Assembly (NCBI RefSeq): GCF_012720115.1
Contig: NZ_VNWN01000008.1
Location: forward strand, 124,001-188,000
Direction of reading: 5' to 3'
Length of the DNA: 64,000 nucleotides
Source: Sneathiella chinensis
Lineage (GTDB): Bacteria > Pseudomonadota > Alphaproteobacteria > Sneathiellales > Sneathiellaceae
Shown: positions 53,008 through 63,610 of the stretch, piece by piece
How positions within the stretch are numbered: position 1 is the stretch's first letter
Layout: each line of letters opens with the position of its first letter
The notes under the pieces: model-generated
The model's database searches: none
Seen by the model: the letters and a program-made list of their open reading frames with translations, nothing else
What the model was told of the DNA's origin: nothing
Program-made: the position numbers and the translations under genes

Positions 53008-54176
53008 TATGACGCCTCCTTAACTGCTTTTACGATTTTGGCTGCGGCATCTCCGAGATCATCTGCAGACAGGATCGGCAGACCGGATTCAGCCAGGATT
53101 TTCTTGCCAAGGTCCACGTTGGTCCCTTCAAGACGAACCACCAGCGGAACACTGAGGGCGACTTCCTTCGCAGCGGCGACAACGCCTTCCGCGATCACGT
53201 CACACCGCATGATGCCGCCGAAAATGTTAACCAGAATGCCTTCAACATTCTCATCCTTCAGGATGATCTTGAATGCTTCGGTTACCTTTTCCTTGGTCGC
53301 CCCGCCACCAACATCGAGGAAGTTGGCCGGCTCGCCGCCGTTCAGCTTGATGATGTCCATGGTTGCCATGGCAAGACCGGCACCGTTCACCATGCAGCCA
53401 ATGTTACCATCCAGCTTGATGTAGTTCAGGTCATACTGGGCAGCTTCCAGTTCGGCCGGGTCTTCCTCGTCCGGGTCGCGCAGTTCGGCGATATCCTTCT
53501 GACGGTACAGCGCGTTGTCGTCGAAGTTCATCTTCGCATCCAGCGCAATCACGTCACCGGAACCGGTCACGACCAGCGGGTTGATTTCAACAAGGCTGGC
53601 ATCGGTGTCGATGATGGACTTGTACAGGGCCATGATGAATTTCACCGCAGCGCTGACCTGCTTGCCTTCCAGACCGAGGGCAAAGGCGATCTTGCGGGCA
53701 TGGAATGCCTGGATGCCGGTTGCCGGGTCGATGCTGACCATGTGGATTTTTTCAGGAGTCTTTTCAGCGACTTCCTCGATTTCCATCCCGCCTTCGGTGG
53801 AAGCCATGAATGTCACGCAGTCCTTGGCGCGGTCGATGATGGCGCCCAGATAGAGTTCGCGTGCGATGTCGCACCCTTCCTCGACATAGACCCGCTTGAC
53901 CTCTTTGCCTTCCGGTCCGGTCTGATGTGTTACCAGCTGCATCCCGATCATTGACTTGGCGGTTTCAACCACTTCCTCAATGGATTTTACAACTTTCACA
54001 CCGCCGCCCAAACCGCGACCACCCGCATGGATCTGGGCTTTGACAACCCAGACAGGACCGCCGAGTTCCTGTGCGACTGTTTTTGCTTCTTCAGCAGTAT
54101 AGGCAACCCCGCCCTTCGGCACGGTCACACCGTATTTACCTAGTAGGCCTTTGGCCTGATATTCATGGATATTCAT
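53007..54176 (-). CDS. sucC: Succinyl-CoA synthetase beta subunit
   Basis: A 389-residue ATP-grasp beta subunit. [17 protein letters not shown] at the start, [47 protein letters not shown] for the metal site, and [18 protein letters not shown] towards the end. The 5' gap to the mdh terminator is about 90 bases, so sucCD should have its own promoter there; I see AT-rich sequence but no clean -35/-10. GGAAG precedes the ATG. Confidence 0.98.
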   Translation of the reverse strand: MNIHEYQAKGLLGKYGVTVPKGGVAYTAEEAKTVAQELGGPVWVVKAQIHAGGRGLGGGVKVVKSIEEVVETAKSMIGMQLVTHQTGPEGKEVKRVYVEEGCDIARELYLGAIIDRAKDCVTFMASTEGGMEIEEVAEKTPEKIHMVSIDPATGIQAFHARKIAFALGLEGKQVSAAVKFIMALYKSIIDTDASLVEINPLVVTGSGDVIALDAKMNFDDNALYRQKDIAELRDPDEEDPAELEAAQYDLNYIKLDGNIGCMVNGAGLAMATMDIIKLNGGEPANFLDVGGGATKEKVTEAFKIILKDENVEGILVNIFGGIMRCDVIAEGVVAAAKEVALSVPLVVRLEGTNVDLGKKILAESGLPILSADDLGDAAAKIVKAVKEAS

Positions 54177-54268
54177 ATTCTTCCGCTATTCGCCTGTTTG
54201 GATCAGCTTCCAACGCGCATACAGAGGAGGCTGGTCGGATATATGATGAAAAGTCGACTATATCACTC

Positions 54269-54304
54269 AAAAAAAGGGGCACAACCGTTTAGTTGCGCCC
54301 CTGT
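54269..54304 (-). terminator. Intrinsic terminator after mdh
   Basis: A 10-position stem with one mismatch (GGGGC...GCCCC with CAAC/GTTG) and a six-base loop lies 12 bases beyond the mdh stop; seven U follow on the minus-strand transcript. It makes mdh a separate transcript from sucCD. Confidence 0.88.
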
Positions 54305-54312
54305 TTCTCTTA

Positions 54313-55404
<1,092 letters not shown>

Positions 55405-55552
55405 TTAGGCTGGCGCACAAAAAAAGCGGAAATATCGGATCGGCAGTGGGCAAAAACCATCAAGAATAGAAATTTGGGTAAAATTGGCTGCTTTGGGTAA
55501 GTTGTTGGTAAGATTATCCTGATACAGTCGCCGGAATCTGAACAGATGGAAA

Positions 55553-56194
55553 ATGATTGGCCCCATGATTCCCGTGATGCGTCCCGTTCTGAAAAACCTT
55601 GTCGCCCCGCTCGCCCTGACCGTGCTTCTGTCCGGCTGCTCCGGGGTGGTTGTGGCCGGGCTGACGCTTGGGGAAATCCTGACCGCCGGGTCCATCGGCT
55701 CGGCGCTGCTGACCGGCAAGGGCCTTGGGGAACTGGCCATGGATGCCACCACCGGACAGGATTGCCGCATCCTTGAAGGCGTGTTCCGGCAGGACCGCGC
55801 CATTTGCGAGCCAAAAGATTCGGTCGCCACCCAAAGCGACTTCAAGGGGCTTGTCAGCCTGCTGGATACCCCGGCCGGACAGGAAGTCCAACTGGCCGAC
55901 CTGCCCATGAACAAGACGGACCTGCCCGCCATCAATCCCCGCGCCCGCGCCAACAGTGACAAGGTTCTGAGCGCCCTGACCGGGCGGATCGTCAGCACCG
56001 AAAGCGTGGCCTTTGTTCCCAATGAACACCGATGGCAGCGACTGGAACGGGAAGTCGCCTTCTATCAGCCCCGCCGTGACCGGGAAGAAACGGTTGCCAG
56101 TAGCGAAGTCATCGCAGACGCCAACACGGCCGCCCTGCCCGCTGTTGACCGACCGGACCTCCGTGACCGACTGGTCAAGGGCGGCCTGTTTTAG
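55553..56194 (+). CDS. Uncharacterised lipoprotein
   Basis: A 213-residue predicted lipoprotein. A basic N-terminus and hydrophobic stretch lead to the lipobox LLSGC near residue 29, followed by a Gly/Ala/Leu-rich segment (VVAGLTLGEILTAGSIGSALLTGKGLGELAMDATTGQDC) that could pack against the membrane. Two further cysteines (near 70 and 85) might form a disulfide. The C-terminal half is polar with no domain I know. The start at 55553 has ATGGA before it; ATGs at 55565 and 55577 are alternatives. It lies between mdh and zapE and resembles small alphaproteobacterial lipoproteins at this locus. Confidence 0.75.
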   Translation: MIGPMIPVMRPVLKNLVAPLALTVLLSGCSGVVVAGLTLGEILTAGSIGSALLTGKGLGELAMDATTGQDCRILEGVFRQDRAICEPKDSVATQSDFKGLVSLLDTPAGQEVQLADLPMNKTDLPAINPRARANSDKVLSALTGRIVSTESVAFVPNEHRWQRLEREVAFYQPRRDREETVASSEVIADANTAALPAVDRPDLRDRLVKGGLF

Positions 56195-56247
56195 GGCCGG
56201 ACAACAAAGACCTTTACAGAACAGCCCAAGATTGCTTTAAGGCTTGC

Positions 56248-57369
56248 ATGACTTCTTCAGGGCCCCTCGACGCCTACCGCGAACTGCGCCAGGCAGGAAA
56301 AATCCAGCACGACCCCCTTCAGGAACTTGCCGTTGAAAAACTGCAGACCCTGCATAACCGTCTGCTGCATTATAATCCGCAAACCAGTGCACACTGGACG
56401 GACATTTTCCGTCTGGGCGCCCGCAAACCCCGTGTGGAACCACCGCAAGGCATTTACATGTACGGCGATGTGGGACGGGGTAAATCCATGCTGATGGACC
56501 TGTTCTTCGACACCGCCCCGGTGACACAAAAACGGCGCGTCCATTTCCATGCCTTCATGCTGGAGGTTCATGCCTTTATCCATGGCTGGCGGCAGGACCC
56601 GCAGCGCAAGGGGGACGACCCGATCGTTCCGCTGGCGAAACAGATTGCGGACGCGGCGTGGCTGCTCTGTTTTGATGAGTTTCAGGTTACCGATGTGGCC
56701 GATGCCATGTTGCTGGGCCGGCTGTTCGAATTGCTGTTCTCCCACGGGGTGGTGGTGATTGCCACGTCCAACCGGGTGCCGGATGATTTGTACAAGAACG
56801 GCCTGAACCGCGAGTTGTTCCTGCCCTTCATCGCCCTGATCAAGGAAGAACTGGATATTTTGCATCTGTCGGGCGGCGTGGATTACCGGCTTGACCGGCT
56901 GTCCAAAAGCCCGGTCTATTTCTGTCCGCTGGGGCCGGAAGCTGACCGCGAGATGGATCGCACCTTCGCCCTGCTGACCGAAGGCTCCGACGTGGAAAGC
57001 CGGGTTCTGGAAACCCAGGGCCGGAAGCTGACCGCCCATACCACGGCGCGGGGGGTTGCCCGTTTCCAGTTCAAGGAACTCTGTGCGGTGGCCCTTGGGG
57101 CATCGGACTACCTGACCCTGACAGAGAATTTCCATACCCTGCTGCTGGACAATGTGCCCAAGCTGGGCCCCCACAATCGTAACGAAGCCAAGCGGTTTGT
57201 GACACTGGTGGATATTCTCTATGAGAACGGCGCCAATCTGGTTCTGTCCGCCGATGTGGAAGCCACCAACCTGTACGAAGCCGGGGATGGACATTTCGAG
57301 TTTGCCCGAACCGTCTCCCGCCTCATGGAAATGCGCTCGGAAGACTATCTGAAAGGACTGGTCGGCTAA
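56248..57369 (+). CDS. zapE: Cell division protein ZapE (AFG1-like ATPase)
   Basis: A 373-residue AAA-type ATPase of the ZapE/AFG1 family, which acts at the division septum in bacteria and in protein turnover in mitochondria. Walker A is YGDVGRGKSMLMDLFF, Walker B is LLCFDEFQVTDVADAM, and the sensor region is VVIATSNRVPDDLYKNGLNRE. RVHFHAFMLEVHAFIH is also characteristic. It lies next to mdh, an arrangement common in alphaproteobacteria. Confidence 0.96.
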   Translation: MTSSGPLDAYRELRQAGKIQHDPLQELAVEKLQTLHNRLLHYNPQTSAHWTDIFRLGARKPRVEPPQGIYMYGDVGRGKSMLMDLFFDTAPVTQKRRVHFHAFMLEVHAFIHGWRQDPQRKGDDPIVPLAKQIADAAWLLCFDEFQVTDVADAMLLGRLFELLFSHGVVVIATSNRVPDDLYKNGLNRELFLPFIALIKEELDILHLSGGVDYRLDRLSKSPVYFCPLGPEADREMDRTFALLTEGSDVESRVLETQGRKLTAHTTARGVARFQFKELCAVALGASDYLTLTENFHTLLLDNVPKLGPHNRNEAKRFVTLVDILYENGANLVLSADVEATNLYEAGDGHFEFARTVSRLMEMRSEDYLKGLVG

Positions 57370-57379
57370 GGCGCACGCC

Positions 57380-58006
57380 TTACCAAATCAGTCCGCCTTC
57401 TTTGGCGACTCTTTCCTGCCATTCCTCCAGCTCGCCGCCCCGGGCGGCGTTGGCCAGCGCCTGCCGGTCCGCCAGTGATTTATGCTGGCCCAGCTTTGCC
57501 TGCCCTTCCAGACGCTCAACCCGCATCTCGAAGGCCACAATCCCCTTCATCATGGCCTCGATTCGCCCCGCCTCCATCTGCTCCGGGGACCAGGGGTCGG
57601 TGCGCTCCTGCTCGTTATCCGCAGTCAGGCGGGACAGCATGTCCCGCACCCTGTCCGCATCCTCAACCGTCCCCGCAGGGCCGTAGGCATGAACCGCCAG
57701 ATAGTGCCATGTGGGCACCTGATTGCCCGTGGCATAATCGGTCGGGGACACATATCCGTGCGGGCCGGAAAATACAATCAGGGCCGGGCGACCGTCCAAC
57801 AGGGCACCGTGAGGGTTGGATTTTGCCACATGGCCCCGGATCAGGCCGCCTTCGCCGCCACCATCAGCGTCATAGGCAACCGGCAGATGGGTGGCAACGG
57901 GCAAGCCTGCGTCATCACTGGTGATCAGCAGGGCGAAACTGGCCTCGGGCAAGATCGCCCGCAGCAAAGGCCCCGGCAGGGCCGCAAAAGGTGCGGGAAT
58001 ATACAT
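57380..58006 (-). CDS. PaiB-like FMN-binding protein
   Basis: A 208-residue protein of the PaiB family (FMN-binding split-barrel). MYIPAPFAA, THLPVAYD, GHVAKSNPHGALLDGRPALIVFSGPHGYVSPTDYA, VPTWHYLAVHAYGPAG and FEMRVERLEGQAKLGQHKS are all family hallmarks. PaiB was described as a negative regulator of sporulation and protease genes in Bacillus; in proteobacteria it is probably a flavin- or haem-binding enzyme rather than a DNA-binding protein. It converges with zapE. Confidence 0.93.
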   Translation of the reverse strand: MYIPAPFAALPGPLLRAILPEASFALLITSDDAGLPVATHLPVAYDADGGGEGGLIRGHVAKSNPHGALLDGRPALIVFSGPHGYVSPTDYATGNQVPTWHYLAVHAYGPAGTVEDADRVRDMLSRLTADNEQERTDPWSPEQMEAGRIEAMMKGIVAFEMRVERLEGQAKLGQHKSLADRQALANAARGGELEEWQERVAKEGGLIW

Positions 58007-58099
58007 AACTCAACATCCTGACAATAAAGGATATCCGTTTCTAAAGGGAATTTATCAAAGGAACAGGGCCAAATCCTGATTTTGGGCGGGGCCATTTCC

Positions 58100-58852
58100 C
58101 TACAGGGTGATCTGGCCCCCGGCGATATGATAGACCAGACCCGCATATTCCTTGATCGCCTGACGCCAATACAAGTACCCGGAGAAATTCGGGACCACAT
58201 CCTTCAGGCGCAGCGCCGAATCCCGAAACGTCGATACCAGAAGCGGATCCCGGACCCCATAACTTTGCAGGGCAAGGCGGGTACGAAGGGCATGGTGACC
58301 GGCCACAAAGACCAGCGGATGACGGAAGTCCTTCTCCTTGCAAAGGCGGGCAATATCCTGCACATGGCCAATGGTGCCCGCCGCCCCGTCGGTGGCGTAA
58401 ACGTTCGGACGCCCCGCCGCCAAGCCGGTCAGGTAGTCACTCTCGCGAAGGCCGCCATTCCGAATGGAGCCCCCCGAAATGATCAGCGGCACCCCCAGCC
58501 TGTCCGACAGTTTCACTGCCCGCCGAACTTGCGAGAAGGTGGTGGGTGTGGGCACCCCTTCGCGAAGATAACGGTCGATATGAACCCCCGATGAAATCAC
58601 CGCGACCACATCCACCCGCCCCGTCAGCGACGCCGCATCCAGATCTTGATACAGGGTGCCAACCTCCAGCGGTTTCAGGATGATTTTCCCGGTCAGGGGA
58701 ATGCTGAGGAAGATCAACAGCAGGATATTGGTAAGGAACAAACCCCGCCGCCGGGTCAACAGCCAATAGATCAGGGTCAACGGCAACAGGATCAGAAACA
58801 GGCCCGGCACGGACATGCCATCAATCAGCTTTCGGAACGCATAATCCAGCAT
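58100..58852 (-). CDS. YdcF/ElyC-type DUF218 membrane protein
   Basis: A 250-residue protein with two N-terminal membrane spans (about residues 14-32 and 37-53) followed by a DUF218 domain: VDVVAVISSGVHIDRY, LGVPLIISGGSIRNGG, then HPLVFVAGHHALRTRLALQSYG. The conserved H/R residues of the third stretch are intact. Family members ElyC and SanA affect envelope integrity and lipid carrier use; a similar role is plausible. It stands alone, 93 bases from the PaiB-like gene. Confidence 0.87.
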   Translation of the reverse strand: MLDYAFRKLIDGMSVPGLFLILLPLTLIYWLLTRRRGLFLTNILLLIFLSIPLTGKIILKPLEVGTLYQDLDAASLTGRVDVVAVISSGVHIDRYLREGVPTPTTFSQVRRAVKLSDRLGVPLIISGGSIRNGGLRESDYLTGLAAGRPNVYATDGAAGTIGHVQDIARLCKEKDFRHPLVFVAGHHALRTRLALQSYGVRDPLLVSTFRDSALRLKDVVPNFSGYLYWRQAIKEYAGLVYHIAGGQITL

Positions 58853-58956
58853 GGCCTCCCCCTCGGGACGGATTTCCGCCGGCAGCGGCCTTCACCGCCG
58901 CCCCAAAATCTCCTCAAGCTATAATAGATAGGGCACGGGGCGCGCCTGAAAACAGG

Positions 58957-58992
58957 AAAAGGCGGAAAGACCCTTCGGTCCTTCCGCCTTTC
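58957..58992 (-). terminator. Intrinsic terminator after sdhB
   Basis: A 14-position stem with one mismatch (AAGGCGGAA...TTCCGCCTT) and a four-base loop, followed on the minus strand by TTTTCC, lies about 55 bases beyond the sdhB stop and ends the sdh operon. Confidence 0.82.
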
Positions 58993-59044
58993 TGATAACG
59001 CCGCACCCCATCGGGGCACGCTGATGTCGTGTCAGGTCGCCGGA

Positions 59045-59827
59045 TTAACCGCGACGTTCCACCATCAGTTTCTTGATCTCTGCAATGGCCTTCGCCGGGT
59101 TCAGACCCTTCGGACAGGTGTTTGCACAGTTCATGATGGTGTGACAACGGTAGAGCCGGAACGGATCTTCCAGATTGTCGAGACGCTCACCTGTGAACTC
59201 ATCCCGGCTGTCAGCGATCCAGCGATACGCCTGCAGCAGGATGGCCGGGCCCAGGAACCGGTCAGAGTTCCACCAGTAGCTCGGGCAGGATGTGGAACAG
59301 CAGGCACAGAGAATACACTCGTACAGGCCGTCCAGCTTTTCACGATCTTCCTTGGACTGCAGCCGTTCCCGATCCGGTGGCGGAGGGGTCTGGGTCTGCA
59401 TCCACGGCTTGATGGACGCATACTGCGCGTAGAAGTTGGTCAGGTCCGGAACCAGATCCTTCACCACCGGCTGGTGCGGCAGCGGATAGATATTGATATC
59501 CCCGTCCACCTCGTCCATGCCCTTGGTGCAGGCCAGTGTGTTCGTGCCGTTGATATTCATGGCACAGGAGCCACAAATACCTTCACGGCAGGAGCGCCGG
59601 AATGTCAATGTCGGATCGATCTCGTTCTTGATCTTGATCAGACCGTCCAGAATCATCGGGCCGCAGGTGTCCAGATCGACATAATAGGTGTCGATGCGGG
59701 GATTTTCCGTATCATCCGGGGACCAGCGATAGACGTTGAAGGTCTTCACTTTCTGGGCGCCTTCCGGTTTCGGATGAGCCTTCCCGGTGCCTACTTTTGA
59801 ATTTTTAGGTAATGCCAGTTCAACCAT
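59045..59827 (-). CDS. sdhB: Succinate dehydrogenase iron-sulfur subunit
   Basis: A 260-residue subunit carrying three iron-sulfur clusters between the flavin and the quinone. The 2Fe-2S cysteines are in [21 protein letters not shown], and the 4Fe-4S and 3Fe-4S sets are in [17 protein letters not shown] and [17 protein letters not shown]. Last gene of sdhCDAB. Confidence 0.98.
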   Translation of the reverse strand: MVELALPKNSKVGTGKAHPKPEGAQKVKTFNVYRWSPDDTENPRIDTYYVDLDTCGPMILDGLIKIKNEIDPTLTFRRSCREGICGSCAMNINGTNTLACTKGMDEVDGDINIYPLPHQPVVKDLVPDLTNFYAQYASIKPWMQTQTPPPPDRERLQSKEDREKLDGLYECILCACCSTSCPSYWWNSDRFLGPAILLQAYRWIADSRDEFTGERLDNLEDPFRLYRCHTIMNCANTCPKGLNPAKAIAEIKKLMVERRG

Positions 59828-59845
59828 AATATGCTTCCCTAACTC

Positions 59846-61639
59846 TTAGTAAACGCGGGCTTTGGGCTTGATATACTCGATCTCGTCGGTCAGCGTGTAA
59901 TCGTGAACCGGGCGATAGTCGAGACGGACACCTTCCTCATCGCTGTGATAGGTGAGGGTGTGCTTCATCCAGTTTTCGTCATCCCGCTCCGGATAGTCTT
60001 CGCGGGCATGGGCGCCGCGGCTTTCTTTCCGGTTTTCAGCAGCGGTCATGGACACAACAGCCTGACGGATCAGGTTGTCCAGTTCCAGCGTTTCAACCAG
60101 ATCGGAGTTCCAGATGAGGGACCGGTCGGTGGTCTTGATATCGGCCATCTGTTTTTCAACTTCGCCAATCTTCTTCACACCGGCCTGCAGGGATTCGCCT
60201 GTCCGGAAGACCGCACAGTCGTCCTGCATCACGCGCTGCATGTCATCGCGGATCTGAGCCGTTGACTGACCGCCATTGGCATTGCGGAACTTGTCGAGAC
60301 GGGACAGGGCCGCATCACAGGCATCGTCAGCCAGCGGTGCATGAGCCGTACCCGGCTTGATCACGTCCTTGGCACGAAGTGCCGCAGCACGGCCAAACAC
60401 AACAAGGTCGATCAGGGAGTTTGACCCCAGACGGTTCGCCCCGTGAACAGACACACATGCCGCTTCACCAACAGCCATCAGGCCCGGTACAACCGCATCC
60501 GGGTTGCCGTTTTTCAGGTCAACAACTTCACCGTGATAGTTGGTCGGAATACCGCCCATGTTGTAGTGAACGGTCGGGATAACCGGGATCGGCTCCTTGT
60601 TCACGTCAACACCGGCAAAGATGCGGGCGCTTTCAGAAATACCCGGCAGGCGTTCCTCGATCATGGCCGGATCAAGGTGATCCAGATGCAGATAGATGTG
60701 GTCCTTACGGGCGCCAACGCCGCGGCCTTCGCGGATTTCCATGGTCATGGACCGGCTGACAACGTCACGGCTGGCAAGGTCCTTGGCGCTTGGGGCATAC
60801 CGTTCCATGAACCGTTCGCCTTCGCCGTTGACCAGATACCCGCCTTCACCGCGCACACCTTCGGTGATCAGACAGCCTGCGCCGTAGATACCGGTCGGGT
60901 GGAACTGGGTGAATTCCATGTCCTGAAGCGGCAGGCCTGCGCGCAGAACCATGCCACCGCCGTCACCGGTACAGGTGTGGGCGGATGTACAGGAGAAGTA
61001 GGCCCGGCCGAAACCACCGGTTGCCAGAACAACCATATGGGAGCGGAACAGGTGCAGTGTACCATCTTCCAGACACAGACACAGAACACCCTTACAGGCG
61101 CCGTCCTTGTCCATGATCAGGTCGAGAGCGAAATACTCGATATAGAAATCGGTGTCGTATTTCAGGGACTGGCTGTACAGGGTGTGCAGCATGGCATGAC
61201 CTGTACGGTCAGCAGCAGCACAGGTCCGCTGGGCCGCAGGGCCTTCACCAAACTGGGTGGTCATACCACCGAAGGCGCGCTGGTAGATCTTGCCTTCTTC
61301 CGTCCGGCTGAACGGCATGCCGAACTGTTCCAGTTCCAGAACCGCCGCCGGGGCCTCACGGCACATATACTCAATCGCGTCCTGGTCACCGAGCCAGTCG
61401 GAACCCTTGACGGTGTCATACATGTGCCACTGCCAGTTATCCTCGCCCATGTTGCCGAGAGAGGCGGAAATACCGCCCTGCGCCGCTACCGTGTGGGAGC
61501 GGGTCGGGAACACTTTGGTCACCGCTGCGGTTTTCAGGCCAGCCTGGGCCATGCCCATGGTGGCACGCAGTCCGGCACCACCGGCACCGACGACAACCAC
61601 ATCATATTTATGTTCGATAATTGGATAGGCTTCAGACAT
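59846..61639 (-). CDS. sdhA: Succinate dehydrogenase flavoprotein subunit
   Basis: A 597-residue catalytic subunit that oxidises succinate to fumarate. FAD-binding [15 protein letters not shown], the covalent flavin histidine in [18 protein letters not shown], and active-site stretches [46 protein letters not shown] and [19 protein letters not shown]. It is 18 bases upstream of sdhB and four bases after sdhD. Confidence 0.99.
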   Translation of the reverse strand: MSEAYPIIEHKYDVVVVGAGGAGLRATMGMAQAGLKTAAVTKVFPTRSHTVAAQGGISASLGNMGEDNWQWHMYDTVKGSDWLGDQDAIEYMCREAPAAVLELEQFGMPFSRTEEGKIYQRAFGGMTTQFGEGPAAQRTCAAADRTGHAMLHTLYSQSLKYDTDFYIEYFALDLIMDKDGACKGVLCLCLEDGTLHLFRSHMVVLATGGFGRAYFSCTSAHTCTGDGGGMVLRAGLPLQDMEFTQFHPTGIYGAGCLITEGVRGEGGYLVNGEGERFMERYAPSAKDLASRDVVSRSMTMEIREGRGVGARKDHIYLHLDHLDPAMIEERLPGISESARIFAGVDVNKEPIPVIPTVHYNMGGIPTNYHGEVVDLKNGNPDAVVPGLMAVGEAACVSVHGANRLGSNSLIDLVVFGRAAALRAKDVIKPGTAHAPLADDACDAALSRLDKFRNANGGQSTAQIRDDMQRVMQDDCAVFRTGESLQAGVKKIGEVEKQMADIKTTDRSLIWNSDLVETLELDNLIRQAVVSMTAAENRKESRGAHAREDYPERDDENWMKHTLTYHSDEEGVRLDYRPVHDYTLTDEIEYIKPKARVY

Positions 61640-61643
61640 CTAA

Positions 61644-62024
61644 TTAACCCCCAAACGCCAGCTTCAAAACGGCCAGCGCTGCGGCAAGACCAACAATTGC
61701 ACAGAAGAAGCTGTTCAGCATCAGCAGAACAACTTTCTTGATTTCAGAATGGATGTAATCCTCGATCACAACCTGCAGGCCCAGCTTCAGGTGATAGAAG
61801 GTGATACCGATCAGCAGAAGCAGGATCAGGGATGTGAACGGCAGGCTCAGCACATAGCGAACCCGCTCGTAATCCGCACCAACCAGCGAGATCACATAGG
61901 CCAGAGCAACGACAAACAGGGGAATCAGGGCAACAGCCGTGACTTTCTGGTGCCACCAGTGTGTGGTGCCGTCTTTTGCGGACCCCAGACTGCGGACATT
62001 TTTAAGAGGTGTTCTCATGCTCAT
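61644..62024 (-). CDS. sdhD: Succinate dehydrogenase membrane anchor subunit D
   Basis: A 126-residue protein with three membrane spans that anchors the enzyme and helps form the quinone and haem sites. GTTHWWHQKVTAVAL at the start of helix 1 and FYHLKLGLQVVIEDYIH with the probable haem histidine in helix 2 are typical. It starts two bases after the sdhC stop. Confidence 0.95.
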   Translation of the reverse strand: MSMRTPLKNVRSLGSAKDGTTHWWHQKVTAVALIPLFVVALAYVISLVGADYERVRYVLSLPFTSLILLLLIGITFYHLKLGLQVVIEDYIHSEIKKVVLLMLNSFFCAIVGLAAALAVLKLAFGG

Positions 62025-62026
62025 GG

Positions 62027-62416
62027 TCAGCCTCCGATTCCGTATGCAACAACCCAGGTCAACAGTGTCAGAACCACGGACATGACGATGGCAAGCATGC
62101 CTGTCTTGCGCATGGTCGGCAGTTCAAACCCCTTGCCCGCGTCCCAGAACAGGTGCCGGATTCCGTTGCACAAGTGATAGAACAGGGCCCAGCTGAACCC
62201 GAACATCACCAGCCGTCCAAACCAGGACGTCAGAAATGCGTTTACGGTTGAATAAGCTTCCGGACCAGCGGCAACGGCAATCAGCCACCAGGTCAAAAGC
62301 AGGGTTCCGGCGCCCAGTGCCACACCGGTAATACGGTGTGTAATGGACGTGACCATCGTGATCTGCGGTTTATATATCTGCAGATGCGGCGACAGGGGTC
62401 TTTCTACATTCGCCAT
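62027..62416 (-). CDS. sdhC: Succinate dehydrogenase cytochrome b556 subunit
   Basis: A 129-residue three-span subunit of complex II. RPLSPHLQIYKPQITMVTSITHRITGVALG carries the quinone-site Ser/Arg, and FYHLCNGIRHLFWDAGKGFEL carries the haem-ligand histidine. First gene of sdhCDAB, behind a good promoter. Confidence 0.96.
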   Translation of the reverse strand: MANVERPLSPHLQIYKPQITMVTSITHRITGVALGAGTLLLTWWLIAVAAGPEAYSTVNAFLTSWFGRLVMFGFSWALFYHLCNGIRHLFWDAGKGFELPTMRKTGMLAIVMSVVLTLLTWVVAYGIGG

Positions 62417-62475
62417 GATATCTCTCTAGCTAGGCAGTCTTTAAACTGAACATACGTCGGATTTTTTGCGGTTGG

Positions 62476-62503
62476 ATTGTAGTCCTGGAAAAGATGAAGT
62501 CAA
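62476..62503 (-). promoter_or_regulatory. Promoter for sdhCDAB
   Basis: On the minus strand TTGACT (62503-62498), a 16-base spacer and TACAAT (62481-62476) form a near-consensus sigma-70 promoter 60 bases before the sdhC start, within the 112-base gap after the hydratase gene. Confidence 0.7.
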
Positions 62504-62528
62504 CTTTACCATGGCTACACATGGGCTT

Positions 62529-63599
62529 TTATACCGCAATTGTGGCTTTTGGCAATATCACCCAGTAATCCAGATCAAGAACAACATCGGAAAGATACTT
62601 GCCGTCCTCGCCCTTGAAGGGGAATTCCACACAGGGCAAATTCTTGGTTGCCACCGTTCTCACACGCAGCGCCCCCGCATCCTCACGGCCCGGAACATCG
62701 GCCTTGTCCAAAACCTCGCTCCACGCATAAATCGTATCGCCAGAGAATGTCGGGTTGGTGTGAGAGCCCGCATTGACCGCCGCCACGAACTGGGCGTTGC
62801 CAAGTCCGTTAAAGCTGAGGCCACGGGCCAGACTGATCACATGACCGCCATAGATCAGGCGCTTTCCGAACCGGTCATTCTGCATCATATGCTGGTTGAA
62901 ATGGACCTTTGCGGTGTTCTGGTACAACCGGGTGGCCATCATATGCTCGGCCTCCTCGATGGTCATGCCATCCACATGGTCGATCTTTTCGCCCACTTCA
63001 TAATCCTCAAAGAAGTGGGGAGAACCGGACAGAACCGTGTCAAAGTCGCGGAAATCAAGGGACGCCGGCAACACGAAGCCTGCCGGATCAACCACAGCCG
63101 GCAGGTCCGGCACAGCGGCTTCAGGGGCCGGGGCAGCGGCATCCGCTTTTCGCACCATAACCCAGCGAACATAATCCAGAACCACCTCGCCTACCTGATT
63201 GGTCCCGATGGAGCGGACATAGACAACGCCGGTTTTGCCGTTGGAATTTTCTTTCAGCCCGATCACCTCGGACACGGTCTGAAGGCTGTCCCCCGGATAG
63301 ACGGGCGCGAGGAAGCGCACATTGGCATATCCCAGATTCGCCACCGCGTTCAGGGATACATCGGGAACCGTTTTCCCGAACACCACATGGAACACCAGCA
63401 GGTCATCCACCGGCGCCGCCTCAAGACCACAATCAAGGGCAAAGCTGTCCGCCGACTGCATGGCAAAACGCCCACCATACAGGGCTGTATACAGAGACAC
63501 ATCGCCTTCGGTGATGGTGCGCGGCGTGGCATGGCGAAGAACCTGCCCCAGCTTGAAATCCTCGAAGTAATTTCCGGGATTCGTTTTTGCTTTTGTCAT
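62529..63599 (-). CDS. mch: Mesaconyl-CoA hydratase (MaoC family)
   Basis: A 356-residue tandem hotdog protein: the first MaoC domain (FEDFKLGQVLRHATPRTITEGDVSLYTALYGGRFAMQ) and the second (HFFEDYEVGEKIDHVDGMTIEEAEHMMATRLYQNTAKVHFN). Length, double domain and the partner gene match mesaconyl-CoA (beta-methylmalyl-CoA) hydratase of the ethylmalonyl-CoA pathway, used to assimilate acetate or other C2 units without isocitrate lyase. The ATG at 63599 has GAGGGG seven bases before it, which decides against the in-frame ATG at 63605. It follows the CoA-ester lyase after 11 bases and precedes sdh. Confidence 0.87.
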   Translation of the reverse strand: MTKAKTNPGNYFEDFKLGQVLRHATPRTITEGDVSLYTALYGGRFAMQSADSFALDCGLEAAPVDDLLVFHVVFGKTVPDVSLNAVANLGYANVRFLAPVYPGDSLQTVSEVIGLKENSNGKTGVVYVRSIGTNQVGEVVLDYVRWVMVRKADAAAPAPEAAVPDLPAVVDPAGFVLPASLDFRDFDTVLSGSPHFFEDYEVGEKIDHVDGMTIEEAEHMMATRLYQNTAKVHFNQHMMQNDRFGKRLIYGGHVISLARGLSFNGLGNAQFVAAVNAGSHTNPTFSGDTIYAWSEVLDKADVPGREDAGALRVRTVATKNLPCVEFPFKGEDGKYLSDVVLDLDYWVILPKATIAV

Positions 63600-63610
63600 T
63601 CTCATTCCCC

